Of a DNA stretch of 64,000 bases, positions 17,376-26,773 are shown one piece after another. The stretch is from assembly GCF_002099195.1 (NCBI RefSeq), contig NZ_NBYX01000032.1:1-64000 (forward strand). Direction: 5' to 3'. The position numbers and the translations under genes were made by a program. The DNA comes from Burkholderia puraquae (GTDB lineage: Bacteria; Pseudomonadota; Gammaproteobacteria; Burkholderiales; Burkholderiaceae). Under the pieces are notes generated by a model. It was given only the letters and a program-made list of their open reading frames with translations, was not told where the DNA came from and ran no database searches. Every line of letters starts with the position of its first letter. Positions within the stretch are counted from its first letter, which is position 1.

Positions 17376-18142
17376 GACCGCAGCTCCTCAATCAAATAGA
17401 GGTGGCTCAGGTCACCATATGCGGCCGACAGTTCGAGCGTCGCGCAGATGTGGTGATGCGCGAGGTCTGCTTGCAGTACACCGACAGCGAGCAATGACGG
17501 AATCAGGCCCGTCGGAATCTCGAGGTCGGCGCACAGTGCACGCTGCAGCGCCGGACCGGATTCGCAATAGCGTTCGACCCGGTCAATGATGTCCGCCGTC
17601 AGGTGTTCGTGGGCCCGAGCTATCGCCGGCTTCAACAGTTGGGCGTTGACAACGGCCGGGTGCCACTCATCCGCGGGCACGACCACCGTGGAGAGCGGAT
17701 AGCAGTACGCCTCCATGATTTCCCGGGCTCGCTCGACCTTGGCCCAGTACCGCTCATCGCCCTCGAAGCCCTGCAGTTTGACCTCGTATGCACGCTGCAG
17801 GCCGTCGGCCTGAACAGTGGCGAAGTCAGGCGTGTACTCGACCTCCCCGGCGCGACCGCTGCGCATCTTGCGTGCTTCGGATAGTTCCTCACGCGTAAAC
17901 AGCAACCGTTCACCGACCAGGTCGACGGTGAACGGTTGCTGTCTGAAAGAGCGCACGCGCGGGTCAATGCACAGCATGTGCGCTACCAGACGTTCCGCGT
18001 CGGATTCGACGGTGATGTGGCCGTCGGCCTTCTCGGCATAGGTGCCGATTCGGGCCTTGCCATACGCACGGGCCGTAAGTCGGACGCCGGCGTTCGCAGC
18101 ACTCCGGCGACTACGGACGCCATAGGACGGTGCGCTCCTCAT
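17372..18142 (-). CDS. tnsA: TnsA-type endonuclease
   Basis: A 256-residue protein from ATG 18142, which has a GGAG site 7 bases upstream; the frame stays open to 18265, but that extension is not protein-like. The TnsA nuclease core is visible: VESDAERLVAHMLCIDPRV supplies the first acidic residue, EYTPDFATV the Asp, and YEVKLQG the ExK. TnsA cuts the 5' strands, so with TnsB the element should move by cut-and-paste rather than form cointegrates. It is the first gene of the tnsABC-tniQ operon. Confidence 0.82.
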   Translation of the reverse strand: MRSAPSYGVRSRRSAANAGVRLTARAYGKARIGTYAEKADGHITVESDAERLVAHMLCIDPRVRSFRQQPFTVDLVGERLLFTREELSEARKMRSGRAGEVEYTPDFATVQADGLQRAYEVKLQGFEGDERYWAKVERAREIMEAYCYPLSTVVVPADEWHPAVVNAQLLKPAIARAHEHLTADIIDRVERYCESGPALQRALCADLEIPTGLIPSLLAVGVLQADLAHHHICATLELSAAYGDLSHLYLIEELRS

Positions 18143-18305
18143 TTCGCATCTCCGGCCGGCGCGCGCAATCGGCTGCTGGCCTGGCTGGTCGTGCGGGATG
18201 CCGCTGCGGTCCGTCGGGCCGGTGAGTTGGGGTGTAAAGATTTTGTCAGCATTCTGTCCTCGCAAAAATGGCTTGCTAAGGACGTGTAGCGCTGCCGGTT
18301 TTGAA

Positions 18306-18323
18306 TCGGTCGTATACGACCGA
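18306..18323. promoter_or_regulatory. 18-bp perfect palindrome TCGGTCGTATACGACCGA
   Basis: The two 9-base halves are exact reverse complements with no spacer. The site lies between the divergent tnsA operon (start 18142) and the DUF6471 gene (start 18388). It is well placed to be an operator for a dimeric regulator of transposition, possibly the DUF6471 protein itself. Confidence 0.65.
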
Positions 18324-18387
18324 AATTTGCCGTGACAAAATTCCAGTCCGAGAAAAACAGAGGCGCGAGAAACGTCGAGAGGGAACG

Positions 18388-18675
18388 ATGGAAGAACTGC
18401 CGCACAACCGTGTCCGGGCGCCGGGTCAGCCCTACGAGCAGTGGGAAGAAGAAGCGAAGGGGCTGATAGAAGAGCGGATGGTGCGGTGCAAAATCAGCTA
18501 TAAACAGCTTTCGCGGATGCTCGAAGAGTTGGGAATCGAGGAGTCGCCCGACCAGATAAACCGCAAGGTGAATCGCAAGCGGTTCTCGGCGGCATTCCTG
18601 CTCGCCTGCTTGCGCGCCATGGATGGGGAGACTATTTCGCTCAAAAAGGAACTGAGTAATGCGAAGGCGAAGTAG
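18388..18675 (+). CDS. DUF6471 domain protein
   Basis: A 95-residue protein starting at ATG 18388 after GAGAGGGAAC. The core (YEQWEEEAKGLIEERMVRCK, then ISYKQLSRMLEELGIEESPD, then INRKVNRKRFSAAFLLACLR) is helical with an HTH-like layout and matches my memory of DUF6471, which often resembles small repressors. It is divergent from tnsA with the 18-bp palindrome in between, so regulation of the tns operon is the natural guess. No experimental function is known to me. Confidence 0.65.
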   Translation: MEELPHNRVRAPGQPYEQWEEEAKGLIEERMVRCKISYKQLSRMLEELGIEESPDQINRKVNRKRFSAAFLLACLRAMDGETISLKKELSNAKAK

Positions 18676-18759
18676 GCGATAGGCCGCCCACTTCGACGGA
18701 TTAGTCCATAGCCAGACCTGTTTCATCGCCGGCTCCCGTGTCGTACCCTCTCATAAATA

Positions 18760-18900
18760 GGGGGCCTGACCGTGCGGGCGGTCGATAGACGAATACAGGC
18801 TCGTTCTTGGTACTACGCGCCGGCGTTGCACCGGCGTGGGTTTACCACGGTAGGCAATGGTCAGGGGATTTTCAAGCCGGTTGGACTCCCGAGCTGGCGG
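18760..18900 (-). ncRNA. Candidate structured RNA, C4-antisense-like
   Basis: CCTGACC (18765-18771) pairs with GGTCAGG (18859-18865). Inside are two hairpins: CGCCGG/CCGGCG (18818-18836) and TACC/GGTA (18843-18852). Read leftward, the order of elements and the words CCTGACCATTGCC and GGTAAACCCACGCCGGTG remind me of phage-type C4 antisense RNAs. The region sits between the DUF6471 gene and hsdM, in an otherwise gene-free 510 bases. The family name is tentative; the pairing is directly visible. Confidence 0.4.
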
Positions 18901-19139
18901 TGATATCAATAGTTCCCTGGCGGGTAGGGGCAGAGGATGAGTCTGTGGACTTCGCGACCAGGGTTCCATGCGCGTCAGCGTGACATGAGTCCGGGCTCGC
19001 CGGCACAGCCTCACCAAGGACAAGGCCCGGCGTGAGTCCGCATCTGGACGCCTCAACGCGCAGCGCTCAAGCCCGTCGGCGAGCCTATGCGGCGTTCACG
19101 GTAAAATCGCCGTCGATTTTTTGAGGAACACACCGGCTT

Positions 19140-19177
19140 ATTGTCCTGGATGTGGCCCCTAACTATGAACGGACAAT
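19140..19177. promoter_or_regulatory. Inverted repeat ATTGTCC ... GGACAAT before hsdM
   Basis: ATTGTCC (19140-19146) and GGACAAT (19171-19177) are exact complements separated by 24 bases. They end 9 bases before the hsdM start codon. The repeat could be an operator pair or a leader hairpin that occludes the hsdM ribosome-binding site, which is not obvious in the linear sequence. Confidence 0.4.
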
Positions 19178-19186
19178 CCTGTACTG

Positions 19187-20746
19187 ATGCTTGACGACAT
19201 AAAAAAAGCCCTCTGGGCTACCGCCGACAAATTGCGCGCCAATATCGACGCCGCCGAGTACAAGCACATCGTGCTGGGTCTCATCTTTGTCAAGTACATC
19301 TCGGATACCTTTGCGGCACGACGGGCCGAGCTGACCCGGCGCTTTACTGACGAGACCGACGAATATTTCCTGCACGATAGCGACGATGAGATGCTCGCTG
19401 AGGAACTCGAAGACCGTGACTACTACCGCGAGGTGAATGTCTTCTGGGTGCCCGAAACCGCGCGTTGGGAAAGCCTGCGCGGCGCGGCCAAGCAGCCCGA
19501 CATAGGCAAGCGCATCGACGAGGCGCTGGCCGAAATCGAGGCGGAGAACCCCAAGCTCAAGGGTATCCTCGACAAGCGTTACGCACGGGCGCATTTGCCG
19601 GATGGCAAGCTTGGCGAATTGGTCGACCTTGTTTCCACTATCGGCTTCGGCGATGAGGCGGGCCAAGCTCGCGATGTGCTTGGACAGGTCTACGAATACT
19701 TTCTCGGTCAGTTCGCCAGTGCAGAGGGCAAGAAAGGTGGCCAGTTCTACACGCCTGCCTCCATTGTCAAGACGCTGGTCGCGGTCATGGCGCCACATCA
19801 CGGAAAAGTCTATGACCCGTGCTGCGGCTCTGGTGGCATGTTCGTACAATCCGAAAAGTTCATCGAAGCCCACGGTGGAAAGCTTGGGGATGTGTCCATC
19901 TACGGGCAGGAATCCAACCCCACTACCTGGCGGCTGGCGGCGATGAACCTCGCCATTCGGGGTATCGACTACAACCTCGGGCGCGAACCGGCCGACACCT
20001 TCGTGCGCAACCAGCATCCGGACCTGCGTGCCGATTTCGTGCTGGCCAATCCGCCCTTCAACGTGAGCGACTGGTGGCACGGCAGTTTGGAGGGTGACCC
20101 GCGTTGGATTTATGGGACACCGCCGCAGGGCAACGCAAACTACGCCTGGCTCCAGCACATGCTGTATCACCTTAAGTCCAATGGCCGCGCGGGTATCGTG
20201 TTGGCCAATGGCTCGATGAGTTCCAGCCAGAACTCCGAGGGCGACATTCGCCGCGCCATGGTCGACGCCGACGTTGTCGAAGTTATGGTGGCTCTGCCGG
20301 GCCAGCTTTTCTTCAACACGCAGATTCCAGCCTGCCTGTGGTTCCTTGCCAAACAAAAGTCCAGCCGCCAAGGAGAAGTGCTGTTCATCGACGCCCGCAA
20401 GCTCGGCAGCATGATTAGCCGTGTGCAGGCGGAACTGACCGACGAGACTATTGAGCGCATCGCAAATACTGTCGCCGCCTGGCGTGGCGAGGCGACTGAT
20501 GGCGTCGGCGAATACTCGGACGTTCCCGGCTACTGCCGGACCGTGAGTCTCGCCGAGATTGCAGAGCACGGTCATGTGCTGACACCGGGTCGCTATGTCG
20601 GCGCCGAGGAAGTCGAGGACGACGACGAAGCCTTTGCCGAGAAAATGCAGAAGCTCACGGAAAAGCTGGGTGAGCAGATGGCGAAGGGCGCGGAACTGGA
20701 CCAGTTGATTCGGCAGAAGTTGGGGGGGCTGGGGTATGAGTTCTGA
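19187..20746 (+). CDS. hsdM: Type I restriction-modification methyltransferase subunit HsdM
   Basis: A 519-residue N6-adenine methyltransferase subunit. The N-terminal HsdM helical domain ([20 protein letters not shown], then VKYISDTF) leads to the MTase core. [17 protein letters not shown] precedes the SAM-binding [10 protein letters not shown], and the catalytic motif is NPPF ([12 protein letters not shown]). The ATG at 19187 gives the canonical start. It overlaps hsdS by 11 bp. Two HsdM with one HsdS form the methylase; with HsdR they form the restricting complex. It is the first gene of hsdM-hsdS-hsdR. Confidence 0.95.
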   Translation: MLDDIKKALWATADKLRANIDAAEYKHIVLGLIFVKYISDTFAARRAELTRRFTDETDEYFLHDSDDEMLAEELEDRDYYREVNVFWVPETARWESLRGAAKQPDIGKRIDEALAEIEAENPKLKGILDKRYARAHLPDGKLGELVDLVSTIGFGDEAGQARDVLGQVYEYFLGQFASAEGKKGGQFYTPASIVKTLVAVMAPHHGKVYDPCCGSGGMFVQSEKFIEAHGGKLGDVSIYGQESNPTTWRLAAMNLAIRGIDYNLGREPADTFVRNQHPDLRADFVLANPPFNVSDWWHGSLEGDPRWIYGTPPQGNANYAWLQHMLYHLKSNGRAGIVLANGSMSSSQNSEGDIRRAMVDADVVEVMVALPGQLFFNTQIPACLWFLAKQKSSRQGEVLFIDARKLGSMISRVQAELTDETIERIANTVAAWRGEATDGVGEYSDVPGYCRTVSLAEIAEHGHVLTPGRYVGAEEVEDDDEAFAEKMQKLTEKLGEQMAKGAELDQLIRQKLGGLGYEF

Positions 20747-22040
20747 GTCGTTGCGCAGCCTAAGTCATTACATAACCTTGATACGGGGGACGACGTACAA
20801 AGGCAATCTCGTAGGTGCGCCAGGCCCAGCATTGCTAGGACTGGGAGCAATTGAGCCTGGTGGTGGGTTTCGCGAAACGGATTTCAAGACCTACGGCGGT
20901 GAGTGTCCTGAGAAGCTAATGCTATTTCCCGGCGATTTATTCGCCGCGCTAAAGGGGGCTACCAAGGACGGCAAGATGATTGGCTCGGTGGCAAGAGTGC
21001 CGAAATCCGTGGCGGTCGGCCGCCTGACCCAAGACACTGTAAAGCTAGAGTTCATCGAATCGCACAAAGCCACGAGAACATATATATATTGGCTGCTTCG
21101 AACTCCACAGTACCGGGAGTATTGCGCAGGCCGGGCTATGGGTAGCGCTGTCGTCGCGCTAAGTCGAGAGGATTTTCTTTCGTACCCCGTTCCTCCGTTG
21201 ACGGCTCAGCGAGCGCATATCGTCGATTTGCTGGAAGAGATAGAACATAGATGTCGGGTGCTCCGAGAAACCAATGTGACCCTGGAAGCCATCGCCCACG
21301 CTCTGTTCAAGTCCTGGTTTGTCGATTTCGACCCAGTCCGTGCGCGGCAGGACGAGCGCGCGCTCGATGGCATTGGCGAAGCAACCGCAGCGCTATTCCC
21401 AGACAGGTTTGAGGAGTCGACCTTGGGGCGGCTGCCGCAGGGTTGGCGGGTGGGCGAACTAGGAGAGTTATCGGTTCTAAATCCCGAGTCTTGGACCTCA
21501 AAAAAGCACCCAGAATGCGTTGCTTACATTGATTTGGCAAATGTCAAAGACAATCAAATTGGTGCCGTCACGAATTATTCGTTTGACGAGGCGCCGAGCC
21601 GCGCCCGCCGAGTTGTACGCCATGGAGACACGATTGTCGGCACAGTCCGGCCTGGCAATCGCTCCTTCGCCTATATTCACCAACCAATTGAGAACCTGAC
21701 GGCAAGCACAGGGTTCGCGGTATTGAGGCCCGCTCGCGCCCAGAACACTGAATTCGTGTATCTGGCTGCTACCCGCGAATCGAGTATCGAACATCTCGCA
21801 CACGTGGCAGACGGTGGCGCATATCCGGCCGTACGGCCAGAGGTCGTCGCCAGCTTGGCGTGCGTCGTGCCGCCAGATGAAGTCATGGCTGCTTTTCATC
21901 AAACTACAGCGCCAATCATAAGTAGTGTGGCAGAAAACGAGAAGAAAGCTCAGGTACTTTGTGAGTTACGTGACGCCCTTCTTCTCCGCTTGATTTCGGG
22001 CCAACTTCGTTTGCCTGAAGCCGAGGCATTCGCTGCCTGA
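20736..22040 (+). CDS. hsdS: Type I restriction-modification specificity subunit HsdS
   Basis: A 434-residue specificity subunit with two target-recognition domains separated and followed by conserved helices. The first conserved region is [19 protein letters not shown] with [18 protein letters not shown], and the C-terminal repeat includes [19 protein letters not shown]. The two TRDs decide the bipartite target and are the most variable part of the locus; the target cannot be read from sequence. The ATG lies within the hsdM end (11-bp overlap). The TRDs have lower GC than the flanking hsdM and hsdR, as expected for exchanged domains. Confidence 0.93.
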   Translation: MSSESLRSLSHYITLIRGTTYKGNLVGAPGPALLGLGAIEPGGGFRETDFKTYGGECPEKLMLFPGDLFAALKGATKDGKMIGSVARVPKSVAVGRLTQDTVKLEFIESHKATRTYIYWLLRTPQYREYCAGRAMGSAVVALSREDFLSYPVPPLTAQRAHIVDLLEEIEHRCRVLRETNVTLEAIAHALFKSWFVDFDPVRARQDERALDGIGEATAALFPDRFEESTLGRLPQGWRVGELGELSVLNPESWTSKKHPECVAYIDLANVKDNQIGAVTNYSFDEAPSRARRVVRHGDTIVGTVRPGNRSFAYIHQPIENLTASTGFAVLRPARAQNTEFVYLAATRESSIEHLAHVADGGAYPAVRPEVVASLACVVPPDEVMAAFHQTTAPIISSVAENEKKAQVLCELRDALLLRLISGQLRLPEAEAFAA

Positions 22041-22048
22041 GACCGACC

Positions 22049-25000
22049 ATGACCGAAGACCAAATCGAACAAGAAACGCTGGACTGGCTGGCCAATGTGG
22101 GCTACAGCTGCCGCTTCGGTCCGGACATTGGCCCGGATGGTGACAATTCCGAACGGGCTGACTATCGTCAGGTGTTGTTGGTCGAACGTCTGCGAAGCGC
22201 TATCGCGCGTCTTAACCCCGACATCCCGCTCCAGGCTCGCGAGGATGCTGTGCAGGTGGTGCGAGACATGGGTATCCCCGCGCTGCTCTCCGCCAACCGG
22301 CGTTTTCATCAGCTGTTGGTCGGTGGCGTGCCGGTGGAGTTTCAGTGCGACGGCGAGACGCGGGGTGATTTCGTACGTCTCGTCGACTGGGCGAACCCAG
22401 CGGCGAACGAGTGGCTCGCGGTCAATCAATTCGCCATCAAAGGCCCGCACCACACACGGCGACCAGATGTGCTCATCTTCGTCAATGGCTTGCCGCTGGT
22501 GCTCCTGGAGCTGAAAAATCCCGCCGACCAGAACGCCGACATCTGGAAGGCCTACGACCAGATTCAGACCTACAAGGCGCAGATTCCGGACGTCTTCCAG
22601 TACAACGAGGTCCTGGTGATTTCGGATGGGTCGCAGGCGCGCATGGGCTCGCTTTCAGCCAATGCAGAGCGCTTCATGCAATGGCGCACCATCGATGGTG
22701 TCAGGCTTGACCCGCTCGGCCAGTTCAACGAGCTGGAAACCTTGATACGCGGCGTGCTGGCCCCGGAATACCTGCTGGACTACCTGCGCTTCTTCGTCCT
22801 ATTCGAGGACGACGGCGGTTTGGTCAAGAAGATTGCCGGCTACCACCAGTTCCACGCGGTGCGCGCGGCTATCCACCAGGTGGTGACGGCATCGCGTCCC
22901 GGAGCGAGCCACAAGGGCGGGGTGGTCTGGCACACGCAGGGCAGCGGCAAGAGCATCACGATGACCTGCTTCGCCGCGCGCGTCATGCAGGAAGCGGCAA
23001 TGGAGAACCCGACCATCGTCGTCATCACCGACCGAAACGACCTCGACGGACAACTTTTCGGTGTGTTTTCGCTGGCACAGGACCTGTTGCGCGAGCAGCC
23101 AGTGCAGGCTGGCAACCGCCAGGACTTGCGTTCCAAGCTCGCCTACCGCCCCTCAGGCGGCATCGTGTTTGCCACCATCCAGAAGTTCATGCCCGGCGAG
23201 GACGAAGACGTGTTCCCGGTGCTCTCCGACCGAAGCAACATCGTGGTCATCGCCGACGAGGCGCACCGCACCCAGTATGGCTTTGAGGCGCAACTGAAAG
23301 GCAAACCCGGCCAGGAGAAATATCAGGTGGGCTACGCGCAGCACCTGCGGGATGCACTTCCCAATGCCACCTTTGTTGCGTTTACCGGCACACCTGTTTC
23401 GAGCGAGGACCGTGACACGCGCGCCGTGTTCGGCGAGTACATCCACGTCTACGACATGCAACAGGCCAAGGAGGATGGCGCCACAGTTGCCATTTACTTC
23501 GAGTCGCGTCTTGCCAAGCTCTCGCTCAAACCGGAAGACTTGCCGCACATCGACGCGGAGGTCGACGAACTGGCCGAGGACGAGGAGGAAAGCCAGCAGG
23601 CCAAGCTCAAGAGCCGCTGGGCCGCATTGGAAAAGGTCGTCGGTGCGGAGCCCCGCGTGGCCGCCGTGGCGGCCGACCTGGTGGCGCACTTCGAGGAACG
23701 CAACAAGGCGCAGAACGGCAAGGCTATGGTGGTGGCGATGAGTCGCGAGATTTGCGTCCACCTCTACGACGAAATTATCAAGCTGCGCCCCGACTGGCAT
23801 GACCCGGACCTAGAGAAAGGCGCTATCAAAATTGTCATGACGGGTTCAGCGAGCGACAAGGCGCTGCTGCGGCCACATATCTACAGCGGCCAGGCCAAGA
23901 AGCGGCTGGAAAAGCGGTTCAAGGACCCGGCGGACCCGTTGCGCATCGTTATCGTGCGCGACATGTGGCTGACCGGCTTCGATGCGCCGTGCGTGCATAC
24001 GTTGTACGTGGACAAGCCCATGAAGGGCCACAACCTGATGCAGGCAATTGCCCGGGTGAACCGCGTTTTCAAGGACAAACAGGGCGGTCTTGTAGTCGAC
24101 TACATCGGCATCGCCAACGAGTTAAAGAGCGCGCTGAAGGATTACACTGCCAGCAATGGACGGGGACGTCCGACGGTCGACGCGGCCGAGGCCTATTCCG
24201 TGCTCGCGGAAAAGCTCGACATCCTGCGCGGGATGCTTCATGGCTACGACTACAGCGACTTCCTGACCGGGGGCCACAAATGCCTCGCCGGGGCGGCCAA
24301 CCACGTGTTGGGACTGAAGGACGGCAAGAAGCGCTTTGCGGACACGGCGCTCGCAATGAGCAAGGCCTTTACGCTGTGCTGCACGCTCGACGAAGCCAAA
24401 GTCGTGCGCGAGGAAGTAGCCTTCATGCAGGCCGTGAAGGTCATTCTCACCAAGCGCGAACTGAGCGACAAGAAGAAGACTAACGAGGAGCGCGAACTCG
24501 CCATCCGGCAAATCATCAGCTCGGCCGTGGTGTCCGAGAAGGTGGTGGATGTGTTCGAGGCCGTCGGTCTCGAAAAGCCGAACATTGGCATTCTCGACGA
24601 AGACTTCCTCGCCGAGGTTCGCAATCTGCCGGAACGCAATCTGGCCGTGGAACTGCTGGAGCGGCTGCTGGAAGGTGAAATAAAGAGCCGCTTTGCAAGC
24701 AATGTCGTGCAGGAGAAGAAGTTCTCTGAGATGCTCGCCAACGTCGTGACGCGATACCAGAACCGCGCGATTGAAACTGCACAGGTCATCGAAGAGCTCA
24801 TTGACATGGCGAAGAAGTTCCGCGCTGCCGCGAACCGAGGCGAGGAGCTGGGCCTGACGGAAGACGAAATCCGCTTCTACGACGCCCTTGCCAATAACGA
24901 ATCAGCGGTCCGCGAGCTGACCGACCAGACGCTCAAGAAGATTGCACACGAACTCACCGAAAACCTGCGCCAGAACATCACAGTGGACTGGTCGGAGCGG

Positions 25001-25135
25001 GAGAGCGTGCGAGCCAAACTGCGGCTGATGGTCAAGCGCATCCTCCGAAAATACAAATACCCGCCAGACCAGCAGGACGGCGCGGTGGAACTGGTCCTGC
25101 AGCAGGCCCAGGCGCTCGGGGAGGCGTGGAGCTAG
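22049..25135 (+). CDS. hsdR: Type I restriction enzyme subunit HsdR
   Basis: A 1028-residue restriction and translocation subunit beginning 8 bases after hsdS. The PD-(D/E)XK nuclease core is [11 protein letters not shown] with LVLLELKNP. The superfamily 2 motor shows Walker A in [16 protein letters not shown] (motif II) and FTGTP (motif III). A helical C-terminal assembly domain follows. It cuts unmodified DNA after ATP-driven translocation. The length is normal and no frameshift is seen, so the system appears intact. Confidence 0.95.
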   Translation: MTEDQIEQETLDWLANVGYSCRFGPDIGPDGDNSERADYRQVLLVERLRSAIARLNPDIPLQAREDAVQVVRDMGIPALLSANRRFHQLLVGGVPVEFQCDGETRGDFVRLVDWANPAANEWLAVNQFAIKGPHHTRRPDVLIFVNGLPLVLLELKNPADQNADIWKAYDQIQTYKAQIPDVFQYNEVLVISDGSQARMGSLSANAERFMQWRTIDGVRLDPLGQFNELETLIRGVLAPEYLLDYLRFFVLFEDDGGLVKKIAGYHQFHAVRAAIHQVVTASRPGASHKGGVVWHTQGSGKSITMTCFAARVMQEAAMENPTIVVITDRNDLDGQLFGVFSLAQDLLREQPVQAGNRQDLRSKLAYRPSGGIVFATIQKFMPGEDEDVFPVLSDRSNIVVIADEAHRTQYGFEAQLKGKPGQEKYQVGYAQHLRDALPNATFVAFTGTPVSSEDRDTRAVFGEYIHVYDMQQAKEDGATVAIYFESRLAKLSLKPEDLPHIDAEVDELAEDEEESQQAKLKSRWAALEKVVGAEPRVAAVAADLVAHFEERNKAQNGKAMVVAMSREICVHLYDEIIKLRPDWHDPDLEKGAIKIVMTGSASDKALLRPHIYSGQAKKRLEKRFKDPADPLRIVIVRDMWLTGFDAPCVHTLYVDKPMKGHNLMQAIARVNRVFKDKQGGLVVDYIGIANELKSALKDYTASNGRGRPTVDAAEAYSVLAEKLDILRGMLHGYDYSDFLTGGHKCLAGAANHVLGLKDGKKRFADTALAMSKAFTLCCTLDEAKVVREEVAFMQAVKVILTKRELSDKKKTNEERELAIRQIISSAVVSEKVVDVFEAVGLEKPNIGILDEDFLAEVRNLPERNLAVELLERLLEGEIKSRFASNVVQEKKFSEMLANVVTRYQNRAIETAQVIEELIDMAKKFRAAANRGEELGLTEDEIRFYDALANNESAVRELTDQTLKKIAHELTENLRQNITVDWSERESVRAKLRLMVKRILRKYKYPPDQQDGAVELVLQQAQALGEAWS

Positions 25136-25194
25136 CCTGGCCGTAACGTATTCCCAAGCTCTCCCGCGGTCGCGTCGGGACTCTAGCTGCTCAA

Positions 25195-25391
25195 CAGAAG
25201 TTGCTGGAGACGCATAACACGGACGAGAACGCCGTTCTTGAGTTTCGCCCGAGCACCCGGCAGCTGATGCACGTCACCTGCCTGAGAATATTGAGGCGTG
25301 GCTCAATCCGGGCACATCGAGTCTGGAAGCGATGTACGCCAGCCTTGATGACAAGGACAGGCCATACTATGAACAACGTCTCGCGGCGTGA
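25195..25391 (+). pseudogene. Remnant of an SRAP (YedK/HMCES-like) peptidase gene
   Basis: In one frame ending at TGA 25391 the DNA encodes ENIEAWLNPG, then SLEAMYASLDDKDRPYYEQR and LAA, which resembles the C-terminus of SOS-response-associated peptidases. A different frame just upstream gives THNTDENAVL, resembling the preceding SRAP segment, so there is a frameshift. The catalytic N-terminus (Cys2) is absent. It is a truncated, frameshifted relic between hsdR and the HEPN-like gene. Intact SRAP proteins form protective crosslinks at abasic sites. Confidence 0.5.
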
Positions 25392-25424
25392 CGCCGCTCT
25401 TGAAGTCGTTCACAGGCTCCCATC

Positions 25425-25994
25425 ATGACTTTCCAAAGCGAATTCGCAGTAGTCGACGCAATCACGCGGAGCCAACTGCCCACTCATGGAGTTGATGCTT
25501 TTTCGCTATCCATTATCAAGATGGAGCGGCAGCTTCGAAAGCTCTTCACTTATCTCGTCTTTCAATCTCCAGCGTTCGGCCCTGAGCATATTGGACAGTT
25601 GAGGGAGGTATTGGGTGCCAGTAAGCGTGCATATTACGAAGGATTCGAACTAGGCATAAATGCGCTGTACCGCGCATCGGTCGAAGACATGGTAGGCGCG
25701 GCCTACGCCGAACTCAGGCCAGTCCTTGATGACGCGAGAGACGTCCGAAATAAAATTTTCCATGGCCAGCTGACCGAGCGTTGTTTGCAACGAGAGGGCC
25801 TCGCTGAACTATCCGACTCCATTCGCAGATGGTGCTTCGACCTCGCGACTGGAGCAAGTGCTGAGGTTGGCTACGACGGATTCGAGAGACCCTCTTTTCG
25901 AAAAGGGCCGGCGAAAATCGCTGATGGCTTCCAAATTCAAATTCAGACGCCCGAGGAATATCGAGCCTTTATCCGGCGCCATGTTAACCGTTAG
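25425..25994 (+). CDS. HEPN-like protein, putative RNase
   Basis: A 189-residue, largely helical protein of unrecognised family. Near residue 105 it has DVRNKIFHGQLT, containing RNKIFH, an R-x4-H arrangement typical of HEPN RNases and RNase-like defence proteins. The ATG at 25425 lies in TCATCATGACT with only a weak ribosome-binding site. It follows the type I system and the SRAP relic and precedes the nucleotide-centred module. Whether it is catalytic, and whether it belongs to hsd or to the next module, is open. Some R-N-x3-H proteins are structural rather than nucleolytic. Confidence 0.55.
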   Translation: MTFQSEFAVVDAITRSQLPTHGVDAFSLSIIKMERQLRKLFTYLVFQSPAFGPEHIGQLREVLGASKRAYYEGFELGINALYRASVEDMVGAAYAELRPVLDDARDVRNKIFHGQLTERCLQREGLAELSDSIRRWCFDLATGASAEVGYDGFERPSFRKGPAKIADGFQIQIQTPEEYRAFIRRHVNR

Positions 25995-26091
25995 AGGAAA
26001 CGCGGTCGAACAGATTGCCTCGCTCACTCTGCAGCACCTTCCGACGGCCGGAATCAAGCCATCACAGTCCAGCGTACGTCAGAGATACGCC

Positions 26092-26418
26092 TCAACGAAG
26101 CTCCTGAAGCGCTCGGACCAGAGCAATCGCGGCAGCTCTGTGCCTAGCAGACCGGCCGAGCAACTCGGCGAATTGCTCGACGATGCAGTCTGGCTCCCCG
26201 ACCCCGTCGTCAACTTGAATTTGCAAAAAAGCGGCGACTTTTTGCAAATTCTGAGACACGATTTTGAACTCAGCTCTCTCAAATCGGGAAAGCTGGCCGA
26301 CATCCACGTTTAGCTTGGACGCTAGCTGTTCCAACGTTAAGCCGAGCTCCTTCCGTCGGTGACGAAGTGCGTCACCGAGTTGCTTTGCCGCCAGAACTGA
26401 CTTGCGATTTGTTTGCAT
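26092..26418 (-). CDS. XRE-family transcriptional regulator
   Basis: About 108 residues from ATG 26418, or 112 from ATG 26430. The Cro/C1 helix-turn-helix is LGDALRHRRKELGLTLEQLA followed by SKLNVDVGQLSRFERAE. It is divergent from the DUF4031-MazG-UDG genes. Two tandem TTTGCAAA palindromes fill the space between the two start regions, and two more lie within its own coding sequence, so it probably represses itself and the divergent operon. The longer open frame to 26532 would run through the operators and is not favoured. Confidence 0.75.
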   Translation of the reverse strand: MQTNRKSVLAAKQLGDALRHRRKELGLTLEQLASKLNVDVGQLSRFERAEFKIVSQNLQKVAAFLQIQVDDGVGEPDCIVEQFAELLGRSARHRAAAIALVRALQELR

Positions 26419-26430
26419 ATTGCTTATCAT

Positions 26431-26450
26431 TTTGCAAATATTTTTGCAAA
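26431..26450. promoter_or_regulatory. Tandem TTTGCAAA operator sites
   Basis: TTTGCAAA occurs at 26431-26438 and 26443-26450, 12 bp apart, between the divergent regulator and the DUF4031 gene. Two further copies are at 26220-26227 and 26241-26248 inside the regulator gene. Four copies of one palindromic octamer in 231 bp strongly suggests sites for the XRE protein encoded here. Confidence 0.6.
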
Positions 26451-26459
26451 ATGGCAAGT

Positions 26460-26747
26460 ATGGCAATCTACGTTGACGATGAGCGCATATCTTGGCGCGG
26501 GAAGCAGTGGTGTCACCTAGTTGCGGATTCATTGAACGAACTGCATGATTTCGCCCAGCAACTCGGTCTCCGCCGGTCTTGGTTCCAAGAGCGTTCTATC
26601 TACCCGCACTACGACGTTACCGTAAGCGTAAGAGAGAAAGCCTTGATGCTTGGTGCTTTGAAGGGTGACCGCGGGACCATCGTGACATGCGCGAAGCGGC
26701 TGAAGACGGAGCTTCGCAGTGGGAAAAATGTAGTGTCGCAGCCATAG
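26460..26747 (+). CDS. DUF4031 domain protein
   Basis: A 95-residue protein beginning MAIYVDDERISWRGKQW (an ATG three codons upstream, at 26451, is the alternative). It matches my memory of DUF4031: a conserved N-terminal VDD/W...W motif, then HLVADSLNELHDFAQQLGL and HYDVT. The function is unknown. It is the first gene of a rightward set with a MazG-like protein and a uracil-DNA glycosylase, directly behind the putative operators. Co-location with nucleotide enzymes suggests a nucleic-acid or nucleotide-related role (inference). Confidence 0.7.
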   Translation: MAIYVDDERISWRGKQWCHLVADSLNELHDFAQQLGLRRSWFQERSIYPHYDVTVSVREKALMLGALKGDRGTIVTCAKRLKTELRSGKNVVSQP

Positions 26748-26773
26748 ACAAACCAGAACTAGGGGCCACCGTC

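Noticed and set aside
19163-20575. Minus-strand frame of 470 codons opposite hsdM
   Set aside because: Shadow of hsdM; no motif, no ribosome-binding site.
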